A DNA stretch of 64,000 nucleotides from Diplolepis rosae (Eukaryota; Arthropoda; Insecta; Hymenoptera; Diplolepididae): assembly GCA_030998225.1 (NCBI GenBank), contig JAPYXD010000484.1:4774001-4838000 (forward strand), read 5' to 3'. The position numbers and the translations under genes were made by a program. The notes beneath the pieces are model-generated. The model did not search any database. It saw nothing but the letters and a program-made list of their open reading frames with translations, and was not told where the DNA came from. Positions 22,954-35,799 of the stretch are shown here, in pieces (position 1 is the stretch's first letter; every line of letters begins with the position of its first letter).

Positions 22954-24650
22954 CAGCGATTTACGCAGCGTAAATACATAAAATAATGAGAGAAAAAGAG
23001 AGCGGTTTATCTATGTGTGCATCCTCAGAGTACGAATAGTTCGTTGCAATCAGGCCGTTTTTTGAGCGTAAGTAATTATAACTATAGGAGACAAGTTACT
23101 AAGTTAAAAAGTCTTTCGTAGCGTCAGTACCATAATTGTAAAATTCAAAATCAGAAATACTTACTTTTTAGAAAGTCTAGCAATACACAAAAAAGTAGTT
23201 TGTCTGGAGCTCGTCAAAACGTGTCATGACGTGTCATAACGTGCAATGAGAATGAAGATTTTTCTCACAGTCTACCTCTACCATTGTTACCACGCTAAAA
23301 AACGAAATTGCAGATTGCGGTTTTCTCCTATCATTGTATTATAACAAGATATAATAATTTTTTATGCATTTTACATTCATCTCTGCTCCTGAATTCTTCT
23401 CTGTCATTAAAAGAGGAAAATATCAATATATATCGACGACAAACTAGAGAAAATTGGTACAAACTGAAATTCAGGAACAAAATGTATAGAACCAAGTAGA
23501 GCTTTGTCACAAAATTCTAAAAATTCGTAAATAAGTAGTTTGTCATAGCAATTTAATGTAGTTGAGTGTAAAAGTTGGCGTATATAGTTCCACAAAGAGA
23601 GTTTCTCTCCACTAGGATTCTGAATAAATTAATTGAACATTAATTTGTAATTGCATACCTCTGTTTATTGTATCAATAGAACATTTAAAAATTAATTTTT
23701 GCATTAAATATTTCACAAATAAATATTTTTGAAAAAATAGAAGCTTGTACATTTAAAAAGGCATTCTGTACAAATATTAATTGGTAGATAATTTTTTTGA
23801 TGTATGAATACAAGTATTGCTTCTATTTCATCTTCTCTAAACGCTTTTCCTATAAATATAGTTAAAAAACTAATAAGTATATCTAAACTCTAAAGTACAA
23901 TTCTTATATTATTCTAATTACACATCTTAAGAAATAAGGATGACATTTCAATTTCACCTTGAAGAAGTTTTAAATTCGTAAAAAATATTCAATAAAAATT
24001 CACAACTGCACACTTGTTTATAATGAAAACTAATTAAATAATTAGTTGATTTAGGAGGAAAAATAATTCATAGACGTGCAGAAAGACTAGATTAAGATAC
24101 AAATAAATTTAAATTATTAGAATCTTGCAAAATTAGTAACTAATAGTTAATAAATTTGTTACTCTACAATCTTTCAAAAGTTCGTGAAGCAGTTGAAAAA
24201 CGGTAATACTCGTATGACTATTATTTTATTAAGAAAGTGGACCAAAAAATAATAATTTGCATTGAATATAAAAACTATTAAGACTCTTTTTAATATACAT
24301 AAACATAAGTCCCCTTTTTTTAAATATAAGTTCTAGAGACTTTAACATACTTTCTGTGCAATCATCTAGGAATGTCATTCTGCCAGAATCTTTATATTTT
24401 CAGGATCAAATATTAGCGTTTTAATTTCACAGTCTTATTTTTTTAAGGAACAATTAATGCTGCTTTCATGACATATTTATTCAGGTCGTATACCCATTAC
24501 TTATGATACCTATCTTTTGTTCCATATTCTTTCTATGCTTTCATACAAATCCCATTTTATTTCATTTTATATTTATGGCTATATATTTGCTAAACCGAAA
24601 TTGAATTTAGTAAATCATCGCAAATGTGGAAAATTTATATGAATGTTAGA
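22954..24650. other. Intergenic and probable EBAG9 3' UTR
   Basis: AT-rich. The part next to 24650 is expected to be 3' UTR of the minus-strand EBAG9 gene; several TTTATT (minus AATAAA) occur near 24556-24570. No other coding evidence. Confidence 0.5.
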
Positions 24651-25606
24651 TCAAGAAGTGATTTTGGTCCCAAGGGGTTGAGGCCTAATTGCTCGTTCTA
24701 AACGTTTTTGTTGCTGCTCGAATAGACGTCTTTCTCTCTCTTTTCTCTTCTGTTCTCTTAGAACTTCTGTAGGATCGCTGAATTCTTCTGTTTCTTCCTC
24801 CCAACCAGCTGCATTGTCTTCCCATTCCTTCAGTTCGTTCTGGAAGTAAGTAAACATTCTAAGTAAAAAATATTTTAAAAGATTGCACCACTAATCGAGT
24901 ATATTTTCATTTAGGTACATTTATATTCAAGTGGAACAAACATACCGTTGGTATCGGGTCTGCCATCACGGCGAACTTTGAAGGGTTTTTACTGCCACTC
25001 TCAGATCTTTTATCTCTGATTAGAATTTTCGTTTGTCGAGTAATTTTCGGAGTCATATTCTGAAATTAAACAATTATATTGTGTAAAAATATCATTAATT
25101 TAAAATTGTATACAGCTATAAACGTCTTGGGCGATACTTTTAGATCTAAGTAAGAAGATTTTTTACCTCAAAGAAGTCGGGTTGTTGTTCTTCTTCCGAA
25201 GGATCTTGTGGTTTACAAGCCTGTTGTCGATATTGTTCTATTTTTTCTTGAATTGGATTTATTGGTTTATCTGGTACTACAACGACTGGGTTTTCCTCCC
25301 ACTGTTCCCACTGTACTAATTCCTTGAAGATAATAATTAGGTGTCCATAAATTATTTTGTAGCCTAATATATGCATTTACTTTGTATTACTTTCACAAAA
25401 CAGGAAAATTTTACAAAAATTATATCAATTACATCACTTACGGCACAATTGTTGGTAAGGTTAGGTATGACTCCAACTGCGGAAAGTGGAATTGAGTCAC
25501 AGGAAGATCTTCTCTTTCGACGTAGGCAACACATAGCACGTTTAAAAGCACCCAAAACAAGTACAAGTAAGGCTTTTAGCCTATTTACTAAAAATTCCAC
25601 AGCCAT
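24651..25606 (-). CDS. EBAG9: EBAG9/RCAS1 homologue, complete four-exon gene
   Basis: Minus-strand exons 25606-25442, 25322-25167, 25059-24946 and 24839-24651 join in phase 0 with GT..AG introns to give 207 codons (human EBAG9 is 213). Residues 1-24 (MAVEFLVNRLKALLVLVLGA) form a hydrophobic signal-anchor-like segment followed by Cys and a basic patch (CCLRRKRRSS). The middle is acidic with Trp (VQWEQWEENP) and has the family block PDFFE-NMTPKITRQTKILI, matching the PDYFKDMTP region of EBAG9. The C-terminus has WEDNAAGWEEE and then a charged coiled coil (LREQKRKERERRLFEQQQKR). Known role in mammals: a Golgi/secretory-granule membrane protein that modulates regulated exocytosis and glycosylation. 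The gene is intact. Confidence 0.94.
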
Positions 25607-26726
25607 TTTAAAGTGTCAAGCAACCTAACCTCTTCTTATATTTTTCACTGCCACCTCGACAGGTGATTCAGTTTATTTATTCGAGATATACATACAATGC
25701 AAAAGTGTTGTCTAATTCCATAAGAGGAATTGATTTTATAAATGCTTACATTTTGTAATGTGACAGTTTATTTGTCGTGTTTAAGAGTTTGCGAGACTTT
25801 TTTTGGTAGTTATATCTCATATAATCGTTTCCCATATACCAGAACTATATACTCTTACCACGACGTTTACTTATCATGATCATGAGAGATTTCTAACCTC
25901 AATATATACTTTTGGACATTGCCAATATGTCTAGACTAACTGACTGATATAAAACTGATAAATGTAAGACGATATTATAATTGAACATTGTCAGCCAAAT
26001 AATTTTCATTTTGAATACGTTACACTTGAAAATTATTTCAATTATAAAGTAGCAGCATTTACAATTTTTTAATTTAATGTAAAATTAGAGAATTTGTAGA
26101 ATTCATGATTTCCCGGCTTTTAAAACATTTTTGGTCATTTCTTAGTCATCCGATATAGTTCTAGTGGCTACCTTTTAATATTTTATAATTTATAATGAAG
26201 TTCATAAAATAATTTTCAAAGATAATTTATTGAAAATTTTATTATATTTTTTCAAGGTTATCGTTGAAATAATTAATTGCAGACATGAATTCACATACAC
26301 AGAGTCGTATTTGATATACAGGCTGAAAAGGTCTAGGGCGATAACTTTTTGGGGGGCGGCAGTGTGGCTGAAGGATTTTGTTTCAACTTTAGGGATTAAA
26401 AATTACATCGTACAAGGCTATGCTATGCACCCAGTGCATTGGACATTAGACTTTAGGGAAATTAGCATTGACAAAAGGCGGCCTTTCTTCCAAGTAGGAT
26501 GGAGCCCAGTCTCAACTTAGACAAGGGAGGCAAACCAACTGAGCGGATAAGGGTAGGTTGAGTACGGTAAATGATTTTATTTGTTTTTTCAGTAAGATAA
26601 ATCAACAATTTTCGAAAAAATTAATGAGATTTAGCAAAAGGCTCGCACTAAAATTTTAGCCAATCAAGAGCTTTGAAATGTCCAAGTAATATGGCCGCCT
26701 CCCCGCCATTTTCATTGTTTAAAAGT
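25607..26726. other. Upstream of EBAG9; no gene recognised
   Basis: 25607-25680 is probably the EBAG9 promoter and 5' UTR. A mixed-composition block at 26310-26550 (contains GGGGGGCGGCAG and several TTAGGG/TAGGG) has no readable protein or RNA identity; a 96-codon frame at 26230-26520 is unsupported. Confidence 0.45.
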
Positions 26727-26812
26727 TTTAAATGCTCGGAGAATTTCTCGAAAGTACGAGCATATGCTCGACCTTTTTGTGCTCTGAATATTTACTGAGC
26801 ATTTACTGAGCA

Positions 26813-26885
26813 TTTAATAGATATTTATTATATATATTATATATATATATATATATTTATTATATATTATATTATTTATATTTAT
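26813..26885. repeat. (TA)n-rich microsatellite
   Basis: Mostly TATATATTAT and TATTTAT units over about 70 bp. Confidence 0.85.
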
Positions 26886-27118
26886 TTGACATTCAATTGA
26901 AAAAAGCAATTTTTCAAGTAAAATTTGGGCAAACTTTCGAATATAATTAAAAAAAAACTTGAAAAGGTAATATACTTCATAAATTTCCCCAAATTATATT
27001 TTAAAAATTTGTTTTTTTGCAATCAACTCGTAGAGTGGAGGGGGTAAATTCCATCCACGATCTGGGAGCACTGTCTCTTCCTCCCGTGTAGCATACTTTA
27101 TTTTTTCTCATGCATGCA

Positions 27119-27473
27119 CAGAAATGGCCACTTTTTTTTGGTTGAAACGCGGGAAGAAAATCCTCTTTTTGGGGTACACAAGAAAATTGTCAGTCAGAAG
27201 ATTCGACAGAAACAATTTTGAATTAATTGTAGGTTTTCGCAACGATGAAGTTGACTGCTCGTACTTTCAAGTTTTCGCAACGAACTTACCTTTTGGTCCG
27301 TCAGATGGCGAAACTTAATGGTGAAAAAAATTACGAAAACATCACGGTGCTAACGCAAGTCACGCAATTGTTCCCCCATATGCAGGACTTATTGATAATT
27401 TCCGTATTTTTCGTGTGTACTCCAAAAAGGGTATTTTTTCCCGCGTTTCAGACAAAAAAAGTGGCCATTTCTG
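27119..27473. mobile_element. MITE (355 bp) with about 65-bp TIRs
   Basis: CAGAAATGGCCACTTTTTTT at 27119 is mirrored by AAAGTGGCCATTTCTG at the right. The arms continue through GAAACGCGGGAA and TTTTTGGGGTACACA and their complements. No target duplication can be read. The two interior frames of 64 and 84 codons are translations of the repeat, not genes. Confidence 0.85.
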
Positions 27474-28317
27474 TTTGGTTCGATGTATTTTCCTGTTAGG
27501 TCTATGCTATTTACTATATCACCAATCACCATTTTCGTTAATCATAGGCTGTTTTCGGCTTAAAGAATTCAAGATTTAAACTCCCAACCTACAAAAAATC
27601 GTTGGACGTTTGCCGAAGTAGAGGACACTTGACACTATACATTTAGTTAATAATTTTCCAATCATTATTTCAAATAAACTTTTATTATTATTGTTATTAT
27701 TATAAACATCATTTGAATGTTTCATAAACCTTCAAAACATTAGTTAAATTTAAATGCTTTAAATACTCCTTATGACCTTAAATGCTGAGCATATTCTCAA
27801 GAGCATTTGCTTAACATAAATTCTCGGGCATTTAAGGTAATCCGGCAGTGGGAAGGTGTGTGGTTAAGTGCCCTTTTTTATTTCATATATTGATAGATTG
27901 GACCCCTCCGATCAAAAAGTCCTCTGCCATTTTGGGCCTTACCGTATTAAATTTTGAATTATCACGTCTCGAAATATGAAATTTTAACATGGGCTCTTAT
28001 GAAAAGTCATTTCACGGGGTCATAATATAAAGAATTGGCGAAATATTTTCTGGTGGCGGCGTTGCGGAAAACTATGGAACCGTTGGAAAATTTCATGAGA
28101 ATATTAATTTTTCTTTATAAATCATATCTTACCGTATATCCCGGAAAGTAATTTCAAAATAAATGCCAGAAAACAAGAATAAAAAGTAAGTGGAATCCAT
28201 ATTTCCGCTCAGCTGACGATAACACTATTGACGAAAAAAACTACCACCGCGGGAACGGCAGCGCTGTTGTGCCGAATCAAGTATGGCCGCTACCACGGAC
28301 AAAATATCATTGGAAGT

Positions 28318-28699
28318 ATGGATAAAATAGCGATTTTTCCCAATTACGCGAGTGAAGTCGAAAAATGTTGACGATATCGCTGGAGGAGTTATGCAGATAC
28401 ACTGCAGCAACTCCTACAACGCGAAATATGCGCGAAGGCCAAGAAATTATAAATTCTGGCCTCTTAATTATGTGCGGGGTAACGGAAAGAACCACTCCAA
28501 ATATACAGTTATACGCTTTATGTTTGCAAACAAGCGGAATAACATCTGATCCACATGTTGTGACCGGGAATTTGACAATTGAATCGTCCGTTTACTTAAA
28601 AAACAATGACATTTTCGTCAAAAAGATGAATTGCTCCTGCAAAGCCGGCTTAAGCCACTGTTGCAAGCACATCGTAGCTGTCTTGCTGTTTTGTAACCG
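28318..28699 (+). pseudogene. SWIM zinc-finger protein, first exon, frameshifted
   Basis: An ATG at 28318 opens MDKIAIFPNYASEVEK; after a run of five A the frame closes and the similarity continues one base over as MLTISLEELCRY from 28365, suggesting a one-base loss in a homopolymer. The frame then runs through GLLIMCGVTE and YALCLQTSGI to CSCKAGLSHCCKH, a CxC(n)CxH SWIM finger, followed by IVAVLLFC. A GTATGT donor follows at 28700. SWIM fingers bind DNA or protein; in arthropods similar N-terminal halves occur in uncharacterised multi-copy proteins, in my recollection with a YqaJ-type nuclease further on. Only the first exon is present. Confidence 0.7.
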
Positions 28700-28772
28700 G
28701 TATGTGTTGTATATGTTTTTAAAATGCAAAATATTTATTAATATTTATTATGTTTTAAACGAAATTAATTAC

Positions 28773-29046
28773 CTGGAAAACTGTAGTCGTCTTTCACAAA
28801 GTGCAGCGAACAAACTAAAAGTCCCTTTTCCTCGTCTTTAATTTTTAGAATCCTTAGCCACTCAGTCCGTTTATTGACGTATTCGGAATCACTGAATAAA
28901 TTTTTTCGTTCAACTTTTTGAACGTTATTTCGTGCTGGCACGGTGTGAAAACTAATATTGTTACTTTTTCTCTTCACGGATTCACAATTTGGAACGCAAC
29001 TGCGTCCACCACCGCTTGCTTTCCTATACCCGGTCGGGAATTCCAT
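28773..29046 (-). pseudogene. THAP-domain exon
   Basis: From ATG at 29046 the exon has a C2CH THAP zinc finger: CVPNC (two Cys), SFHTVPA, a central WLRIL Trp, and VCSLHF with the final Cys-His, then DDYSFPG, the expected domain end. A GTAATT donor follows at 28772. THAP domains bind DNA and form the N-terminus of P-element, Kolobok and related transposases. The remainder of the protein is missing. It converges on the SWIM exon of the same element. Confidence 0.85.
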
Positions 29047-29503
29047 TTTATTTAAAACACTGTATCGATTAGAAATTCACAACACGGAATTGATTACAAA
29101 CTAAAAAGGCAAATAACTCAATTACTCCTTATGACAACATTGACGTTTGTCCGTGGTAGCGGCCATATTGTGTAGTTCGTGAAATGACCGACAGTGTCGC
29201 ATGCTAATTTAATAGTCTCAATAGTTGTCATCTCGTGGGGTGACCCGAGTGACGTTTAGTGAAGATAGCGAGTGATTGGCGCAGCGCGATGATTGCCGAA
29301 GTTCACCGAAAGAAATGCTCCGATAGTCAAATAAAGATTGTAAATTAATGGAAAAAATGTTTTGTTTCAACTGTTATAGGTATTAATAGTAAATTATAAT
29401 AGAAAAAAAATTTCCGCACAATGTTCGGAATTTTGCAACGGGCATGAAATATTTTCGAAAAATTGTTATAGTTGCTCATTTGATCGCTACCGTACTACCT
29501 TAA

Positions 29504-30954
29504 GAACACTCTTTAACCCTTACTTATATCGGCCCAGACTCCGCGGGCCTAAGCTCCGTTCATATATTCTTACGTTCATGGGAGAAACAAATATGGCCGC
29601 AAAACACTAGTGTCGATTCAAGCGGCGCCTGGAAAAACTAATAATTTATAAATATTTATAATTTTGAAACGGATAAAAATTACAGATTTCTTGTGAGAAT
29701 AATTTCAGCCAAAATAGCTAGAACAGCTCAAGTTTTTTGATCGATTTCGAATAGAAATGTTATATTATTTTCATACAACTGAAATTTTTTATGGCTCTTT
29801 TTATTTAAGATAAAATTTCCACACTTTTACTACAAAAACTCGATAAAAGAAAATTCTGGACCGAGGTATCCCGAATCACCGACATGCTATTTCCAGGTTA
29901 GATCAACTGCGTGAAGAATAAATGAAGTTCTCAGCGCCACCTGTGTCGGGCGGTGAACTAAGAATGTGTGCTCAAATTTTTACCGTAAATTCATATGCTC
30001 GCTTCACCCCTATGACCTGGGGCGGCATCAAAGGTAAATTCGGCCCTGAACAAATTTACTATGGACAGAGATGAGGTGGGAGATTGCCAGTCCTTATGGA
30101 AAAGAGATTTCAATAAAACTAGTCTGATAAATGCGCCCTCTTGGCGGATCCACCTAAGAGTTACGTCGTCGTGCTTCAGAGTTGTACATGATGCGTCGGT
30201 AAACGATGGAAGTTAAAATCGATTTACCACCTGAGCTTAGTACCATTGAAGTGAAGATAAACAAAAAAACGCAATGAAGCCAGATCAAGTATAATTTGTA
30301 AATTGTAAAACCTGGCACAGCTATTTACATCATATACTGTCACATATGTATTTAATAATAAAAATAAAAATTATTTTTTATAATATTTTTATTATTTATT
30401 ATAATACCATTATTATATATTATAATGGTATTATAATAAAAAATAATATGCTAAACATAAAAAATTTCAAACTCAAATAATTAATTTGAAAGTATATATT
30501 ATATTTACTTTATACATGTATGTATATATTGCATTCTTTTAATCTTTCATTGAATCTTTTCAATCCGAATTTAACAGCTGAATAATTAGGAAAAGAACGA
30601 AAATATATGTTTGATAATAGAAATTTGAATTAAAATTATTTTTAATAAAACAGTCCATGCATGTCTAACATTTATTATTCAATACAAGCTAATTCAAAAT
30701 ATTTTAAATTTTGAACAAAAATATCTTAATTTTTTACCTATATAATTAAAACAATGATTGGAAGTAATGAAATAATCAAAAAATTGTATACTTCCATAAT
30801 ATAAGTGAATAAATAGTTTAAGAAATGAAAACACTTATTCTTTTTTAATGCTACACTTTTTTATTGAATTAAAGAAAATCAAATCTTTTTCATACAAATA
30901 ATGTGTCTCACAAAAAGATTCTTATAAAGGGCATAGCCGAGTTTCCATGTGAAA
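29504..30954. other. Intergenic, with one AT-rich hairpin
   Basis: 29880-30260 is of mixed composition; part of it (about 30061-30105, GACTGGCAATCTCCCAC on the minus strand) recurs near 42985-43025, marking a dispersed repeat. A hairpin lies at 30391-30446. No gene recognised. Confidence 0.5.
30391..30446. repeat. Near-perfect AT-rich palindrome
   Basis: TTATTATAATACCATTAT is followed after a short loop by ATAATGGTATTATAATAA, giving a stem of about 22 bp. It may be a structure left by an element or simply AT-driven. Confidence 0.8.
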
Positions 30955-31384
30955 TCGGCCTTAAAACCAAATCAAATTTCGCATCAACCAAATGGAAGGG
31001 GTTGGGAAAGAGATGATTTTGCCAAATTTTTAGATCATTATCTGCCATTTTAAATCAGTAATGGCGAATTTTACCATTTTCGTTTTTTACTTTTTTTAGC
31101 TAAGCTAATCATAGAAAAATTTTGAAAAAAACCAGGGTTGTTTTTTCCAATAGAAGACACATTTGTAAATTTTTGCAGATTTTTTGATGCATGATTCGCG
31201 ATGCAAAAAATTGCGAAAATTTTTGTACGCAATTTTGTTCATGTTTTGATTTACGCGACCACTCTTTTGAATTATTCTATTCATTAGTTACCTATCGATG
31301 ATTAAAGCAGAATTTTTGCAGATTTTTTCAAGGTGTGGACGGGGGTAAAAAAAATAAAAACCGTCAAAATACGCATTATTCCAA

Positions 31385-32405
31385 CATCTTACTATTAAAG
31401 CACATTTTGAAATATCAGTAGACAAATGAAAAAAAAATTTATTTGATAATCAATATATTTTGCGAATTTTTTTTGTTGCGAAAAATTGAAATTTTTTACA
31501 TGCATTGTGAACAAATGGTTGATTGTGATTATTCGTAAGTCGAAAGAGTGTTACGAAAATTATCTATTTATATTCTTGAATATTTTTCGAATAAACAGGT
31601 TTTGCCCCGTTGAAAATTCAGTCCGTTGAAAAAATTTCCGTTTTATATAAAAGTGGTATACAAAAAGTAAAATTGGTTTTGCTACAAACTTACAGTTACA
31701 AACGAAGACTGCGATGATAACTAATTTATAATTGAAAAAAATTGTATGCTTGGCAAATGTCCAGCCACTTATGAAGTGCTATAAAAGTACAATTAACCGT
31801 CTATATTTGTAAAAACTCGATGCTAGAAAAATATATTTTTTAGGAAAACCAATTTTACATTTTGTATACCACTTTTATTTAAAACGGACTAAATTTTTTA
31901 ATGGGCAAAACTTTATAAAAAAAAAATGTATCGAAAATGTAAGTATTGCAATGCAAAATAACTGCTAAAAATTGTTTGTTATCCAGAAATTCAAGTTAAT
32001 TACTTATTTAATTTACGAGCTGTTCTTATTATTTGTGCTCATTAAAATTTCAAAAAGTAAAGTAAATAGAGGACGATTTGAGGGTACTTTCGATGCCTTG
32101 TATGGTAAAATGAGTATGTTATTTTTAACAAAGAGAAATTAATTTAACCTGTATATTCGAAAATTATTCAAGAATATAAATAGATATTTTTAGCAGCACT
32201 ATTTTGTCTTGCGAATAACGAAAATCAGCCATTTGTTCACAATGCATGTAAAAATTTCGATTTTTCGCCACAAAAAAAATTCGCAAAATATAGTGCAAAA
32301 TTTTTGTAAAAATTTCAGCAGTAAACCGTGTTAGAGATTGATTACCAAATATTTTTTTTTTCATTTGCCTAGTGTTATTATTAAACGTGCTTCAATAGTA
32401 AGGTG
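31385..32405. repeat. Palindrome inside the left arm
   Basis: CTTACTATTAAAGCACATTT at 31390 pairs with sequence ending GTGCTTCAATAGTAAGG at 32402. The inner arms (CAAATGAAAAAAAAA, TACATGCATTGTGAACAAATG, TCTATTTATATTCTTGAATA) are mirrored at 32150-32380. Confidence 0.75.
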
Positions 32406-33471
32406 CAGTGCTCAGATCCTCAGATCCTCAGATGGCAAATCGGGGTACCTTCAGACACGATTGCACGCCGTATCCTTGTGAAGCGAGTAGGGAGAGACGA
32501 CGTGACGCACTGCTTTTGTTCCTTCCTTGTCGTTCTTGCGTGCGAGAACGACACCTCCAACTTCTCCTGATTCTCCTGGCTTCCTCCTTGCAATGCTATT
32601 TTTAGATTTCACGCTGTCGGTTTTCGAGTCGAAATTGAGAATTGTATTTTTCTCGACTCCGTGCAAAAGAGGCGGGAAGCAGACGACAATTTCGAATTTA
32701 CGAAATGTGTAGTTGAAGAAATAATACGTCTTTTTTCGATATTTTTGAAGAATCTGCTTGATTTAAATATCTGAAAGGTCCTACGAAATTGTATAAGGAT
32801 TTTAACTCTTGAAAAATAAACTTTCAGTAAAATTTAATACCAATCAATATTTAGAATTTTGATAATTAAAAGTATTGTACCTTGTATGCTTCAAAATAGT
32901 TTTCAGACAAATAGTTCATAAATATATACATACATATTTCAACATAGTTTTATAATAGCCTAGGAAAAATATTTCAAACACATGTGAATATTGTTTAAAA
33001 AAGTTTTTTAAGAATGCTTTTGAAACAGTTTCCAGAAATATATTCAAAAATATATATATACATAATTCAACATAGTTTTAAAATAGTTTAGGAAAAATAG
33101 TCCAAACAAATCCCTAATAGCTTCAACCAATTCAGTTTTGTGAATTATATTGTTATAAATTGTTCAAGAATGCTTTCAAAATAATTTTCAGATAAATAGT
33201 TCAAAAACATATATATACATATTTCAACACAGTTTTAAAATATTTTTGGAAAAATAGTTCAATCAAATCGCTAATAACCTCAACCAATTCAGTTTTGCAA
33301 ATTTATTTGTAGACACCGGTATGTACAAGAAATGCAAAATGTGAATATTTTTATGCATAGCTTATAAATAGTATTAAAATAGTTTCGGAAAAATTAGTCA
33401 AAAGATAGCCTTAATTGTCTATACCCGGCTATCCATATTCAGCTTCGCACCAAAGAATATATCCAAACTTT

Positions 33472-33668
33472 CACTGAGAAAACAGTTTTGTCAAATCAAC
33501 AAAAATATTTGGTTAGTATTTAGCTAACAAAATTCTTTTGTTGTGCCAACAAAACATTTTGCTATATCAAACAAATTTTGTTGATTAAACAAAATGTTTT
33601 GTTGGGACAACAAAATATTTTGTCAGGATAACAAAAAAAGTTTTGTTGGATAAATTTTTTTCTCAGTG
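33472..33668. mobile_element. CACTG MITE, copy 1 (197 bp)
   Basis: Ends are CACTGAGAAAA and its complement TTTTCTCAGTG. The interior consists of AACAAAATATTTTGTTG-type palindromic units. A second copy of the same length lies at 40430-40626 at about 92% identity. No clear target duplication at this copy. Confidence 0.88.
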
Positions 33669-33798
33669 TTCCTTCTTTTATTTAATATATCATGTACTCC
33701 TTTCGTGCCATATTTTAAATACTCCAGTAACTCCGATGAAAATATGTGAAATTAGCGACAGCAACCTATTTGTATTTTCTAGATTTTAATAAATATCA

Positions 33799-33827
33799 CT
33801 GATGAGGGCTCCGATCAGAGCCGAAAC
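33799..33827 (+). other. Hammerhead-ribozyme-like half-core A
   Basis: CTGATGAG, then a stem of GGCTC/GAGCC around a six-base loop, then CGAAAC: this is the CUGANGA - stem II - GAAA core of the hammerhead ribozyme. The required UH cleavage site with stems I and III could not be found convincingly on either side. The downstream TGGACCCTATAAAGCCA is shared with copy C (63781-63859), so both belong to one repeat family. Confidence 0.45.
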
Positions 33828-34796
33828 GTTTGATTAAATTTGACTTAATCATTTTATGGACCCTATAAAGCCAATTTTCCAACAACATACCATTCTATTT
33901 CTATTTAGAGTTTTAACCAATATAAAAATTCAATAGAATTTTGAAGTTTTATATTCATTCCCAAAATACTTAACCATTTTCAGAACTAGTTAAATTAAAT
34001 AATAATTCAAATGTGATACTTAATATCACGAATATTTAAATTGCATTTTTATTAATTTTTAAAGATAAATTTATTATCATTTTTCAAAACATCTCAGAAT
34101 AAATCTGTATGCGAAAATAAACAACTTTCGACTTTTTTAAATATTGTGTAAAATTACATATACAGATATTATAATATTTTATGTTTATGTAACGCCTTGC
34201 TTGCAAATTCAGTGTTAAATGGATTGTCCGTGAAGCTTATATTCAAAATCGGTTTCTTAACAAATAAACGCCTTCGTCCACTCGTGAAAATCATCATAAA
34301 CGTCTCGAATTCCTTAACTATATACAGGACAATAGTCTTCTTCAAGGAGGAAAAGAACCTCTCAGGATTGCTTATAGGAAAAAAATTTTCGGTCAACAAA
34401 GCCACATGTCCCTAGTCGGATTTTAAAACAGTTCAGATCATTCTGTGAGAGACGCCGGTAATGAAGTCTTTACGAGAAGGTTTCATAAATGTCAAACTTG
34501 TTCGCGTTTTGCCATTGAGACCCAATTTGGCATCTTTCATTAATAATAAACATTTTTTGAAAAAAATTCCGGTCGGTTCGTGTACAAAATCTTTATATTT
34601 TTTCATTTTATCCGGTTTTTATTCATAGTGAACTTCAAATTTTTTTTTAATTCGTGATGCTGCATACTGGACTACTTCATTTTGAATTGCAAGCTATGAG
34701 ATAAATTTTTAATTTCTATGTTAATTATTTTTTTTAATTATCTTCTATATTCTAATCCTTTACTGAAATTTTGAATGAATCTTTGAATTTATGGCA

Positions 34797-34826
34797 CTGA
34801 AGAGGGCCCCCATATGTGGCCGAAAC
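34797..34826 (+). other. Hammerhead-ribozyme-like half-core B
   Basis: CTGAAGAG, a GGCC/GGCC stem with a nine-base loop, then CGAAACGTTTG. The core matches copy A, but stem II differs on both sides so that pairing is kept. Followed by a CTTT-rich and then (AAT)n tail, as at retroelement ends. Cleavage half not found. Confidence 0.4.
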
Positions 34827-35799
34827 GTTTGCCTTTCTTTCTTTTCTTTTTTGCGCATTTTTAAATCTAATAATAATAATTTTAATCAAAGAAAATAAGA
34901 AGAAACTGACCCTATGCCAAGGAAATGAACAAAAATTCTTTGATTAGTTTTCAAATCATTCAACAATTTTTTAAGATCAGCCAAATGCAAATTTTTACGC
35001 AATATATATAATATGATAAAAATAATTATACTTTTTTTCGAATATTTTAAAAAATATTCGCCTTAAATGCAAATTTGTGAGATTTTGTAAAATTTTGGGA
35101 AGATTTGAACACTGTAAGATTGATACACACCAATACTCGGCGTGTAGTTCTATTTTTTTAAAACGACCCTCGCTTGCTCTTTTTTTTTTTTTTTCCCCTT
35201 TTAATAATACAAGATCGAATTATAGAACCAAGACGCGTAGGCTAGATGTACGTTTCTTGGCGACGGCTGGCGGAGGAATGACCTGATTGGTCAACGCACC
35301 CATGGAGGGGGAAGAAACATCAGACGGCCCTCATTGGTGGGCGCGATCAGGGAATAGAAATGCGGGTAAACGGTTAGGTTTAATACAAGTTATTTTTATT
35401 TTTTACTTTTCCTTTTTTTTTTAAGTATTAATTATATATATTTATATTTTCTTCTCTACGCTGTTATTTTCTTTTTTTTCTTTTTTTACAATGTATGACA
35501 ATCATCGAACTAATATAACTATGGAATCATTAGTTCCATTATGCTACGACTAAATCGAATTAAGACGCGTAGGCCAGACTTAAGTATCTTTTAAGAATTT
35601 ATAAAGCATTAAGAAAAACTACTATTGTAAACTCGCGATATTGATAGACTTAGGTATAATTATAACGAGAGCGAAGGTAGAGTCCTGCCACCCATCACGA
35701 CGTCTGGCGAAGGAATGACCTGATTGGTCAATGCCCCCATGGAGGGGGAAGGCGTACCGAGTTCCCCGACGCTTCTCATTGGTGCGCGAACACAACCCG

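Larger units (their letters stand above)
26727..27835. mobile_element. Possible old TIR element with TTAAATGCYCG ends
   Basis: The left end TTTTAAATGCTCGG-AGAATTTCTCG and, inverted, the right end CCTTAAATGCCCG-AGAATTTATG match with gaps, and each is followed by an inner AATATGCTC or CATATGCTC. Between them lie an AT microsatellite (26813-26885) and a complete MITE (27119-27473). The right end abuts the TTAA of the next element. No coding sequence found. Confidence 0.5.
27836..29499. mobile_element. TTAA-flanked DNA transposon remnant with SWIM and THAP exons
   Basis: TTAA at 27832-27835 and 29500-29503 flanks ends reading GGTAATCCGGCAGTGG and, inverted, GGTAGTACGGTAGCG. A TTAA target and THAP-containing protein are known features of Kolobok-type transposons, so that superfamily is inferred. 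An inner perfect inverted repeat (ATGGCCGCTACCACGGACAA, 28283-28303, and its complement at 29146-29166) brackets two convergent exons: SWIM finger on plus (28318-28699) and THAP on minus (28773-29046). Their donor sites face each other 73 bp apart, as if the middle of a two-gene element had been deleted. Confidence 0.75.

Noticed and set aside
26230..26520. 96-codon frame in a mixed-composition block
   Set aside because: No recognisable domain, no splice evidence; several TAGGG-like words suggest repeat DNA.
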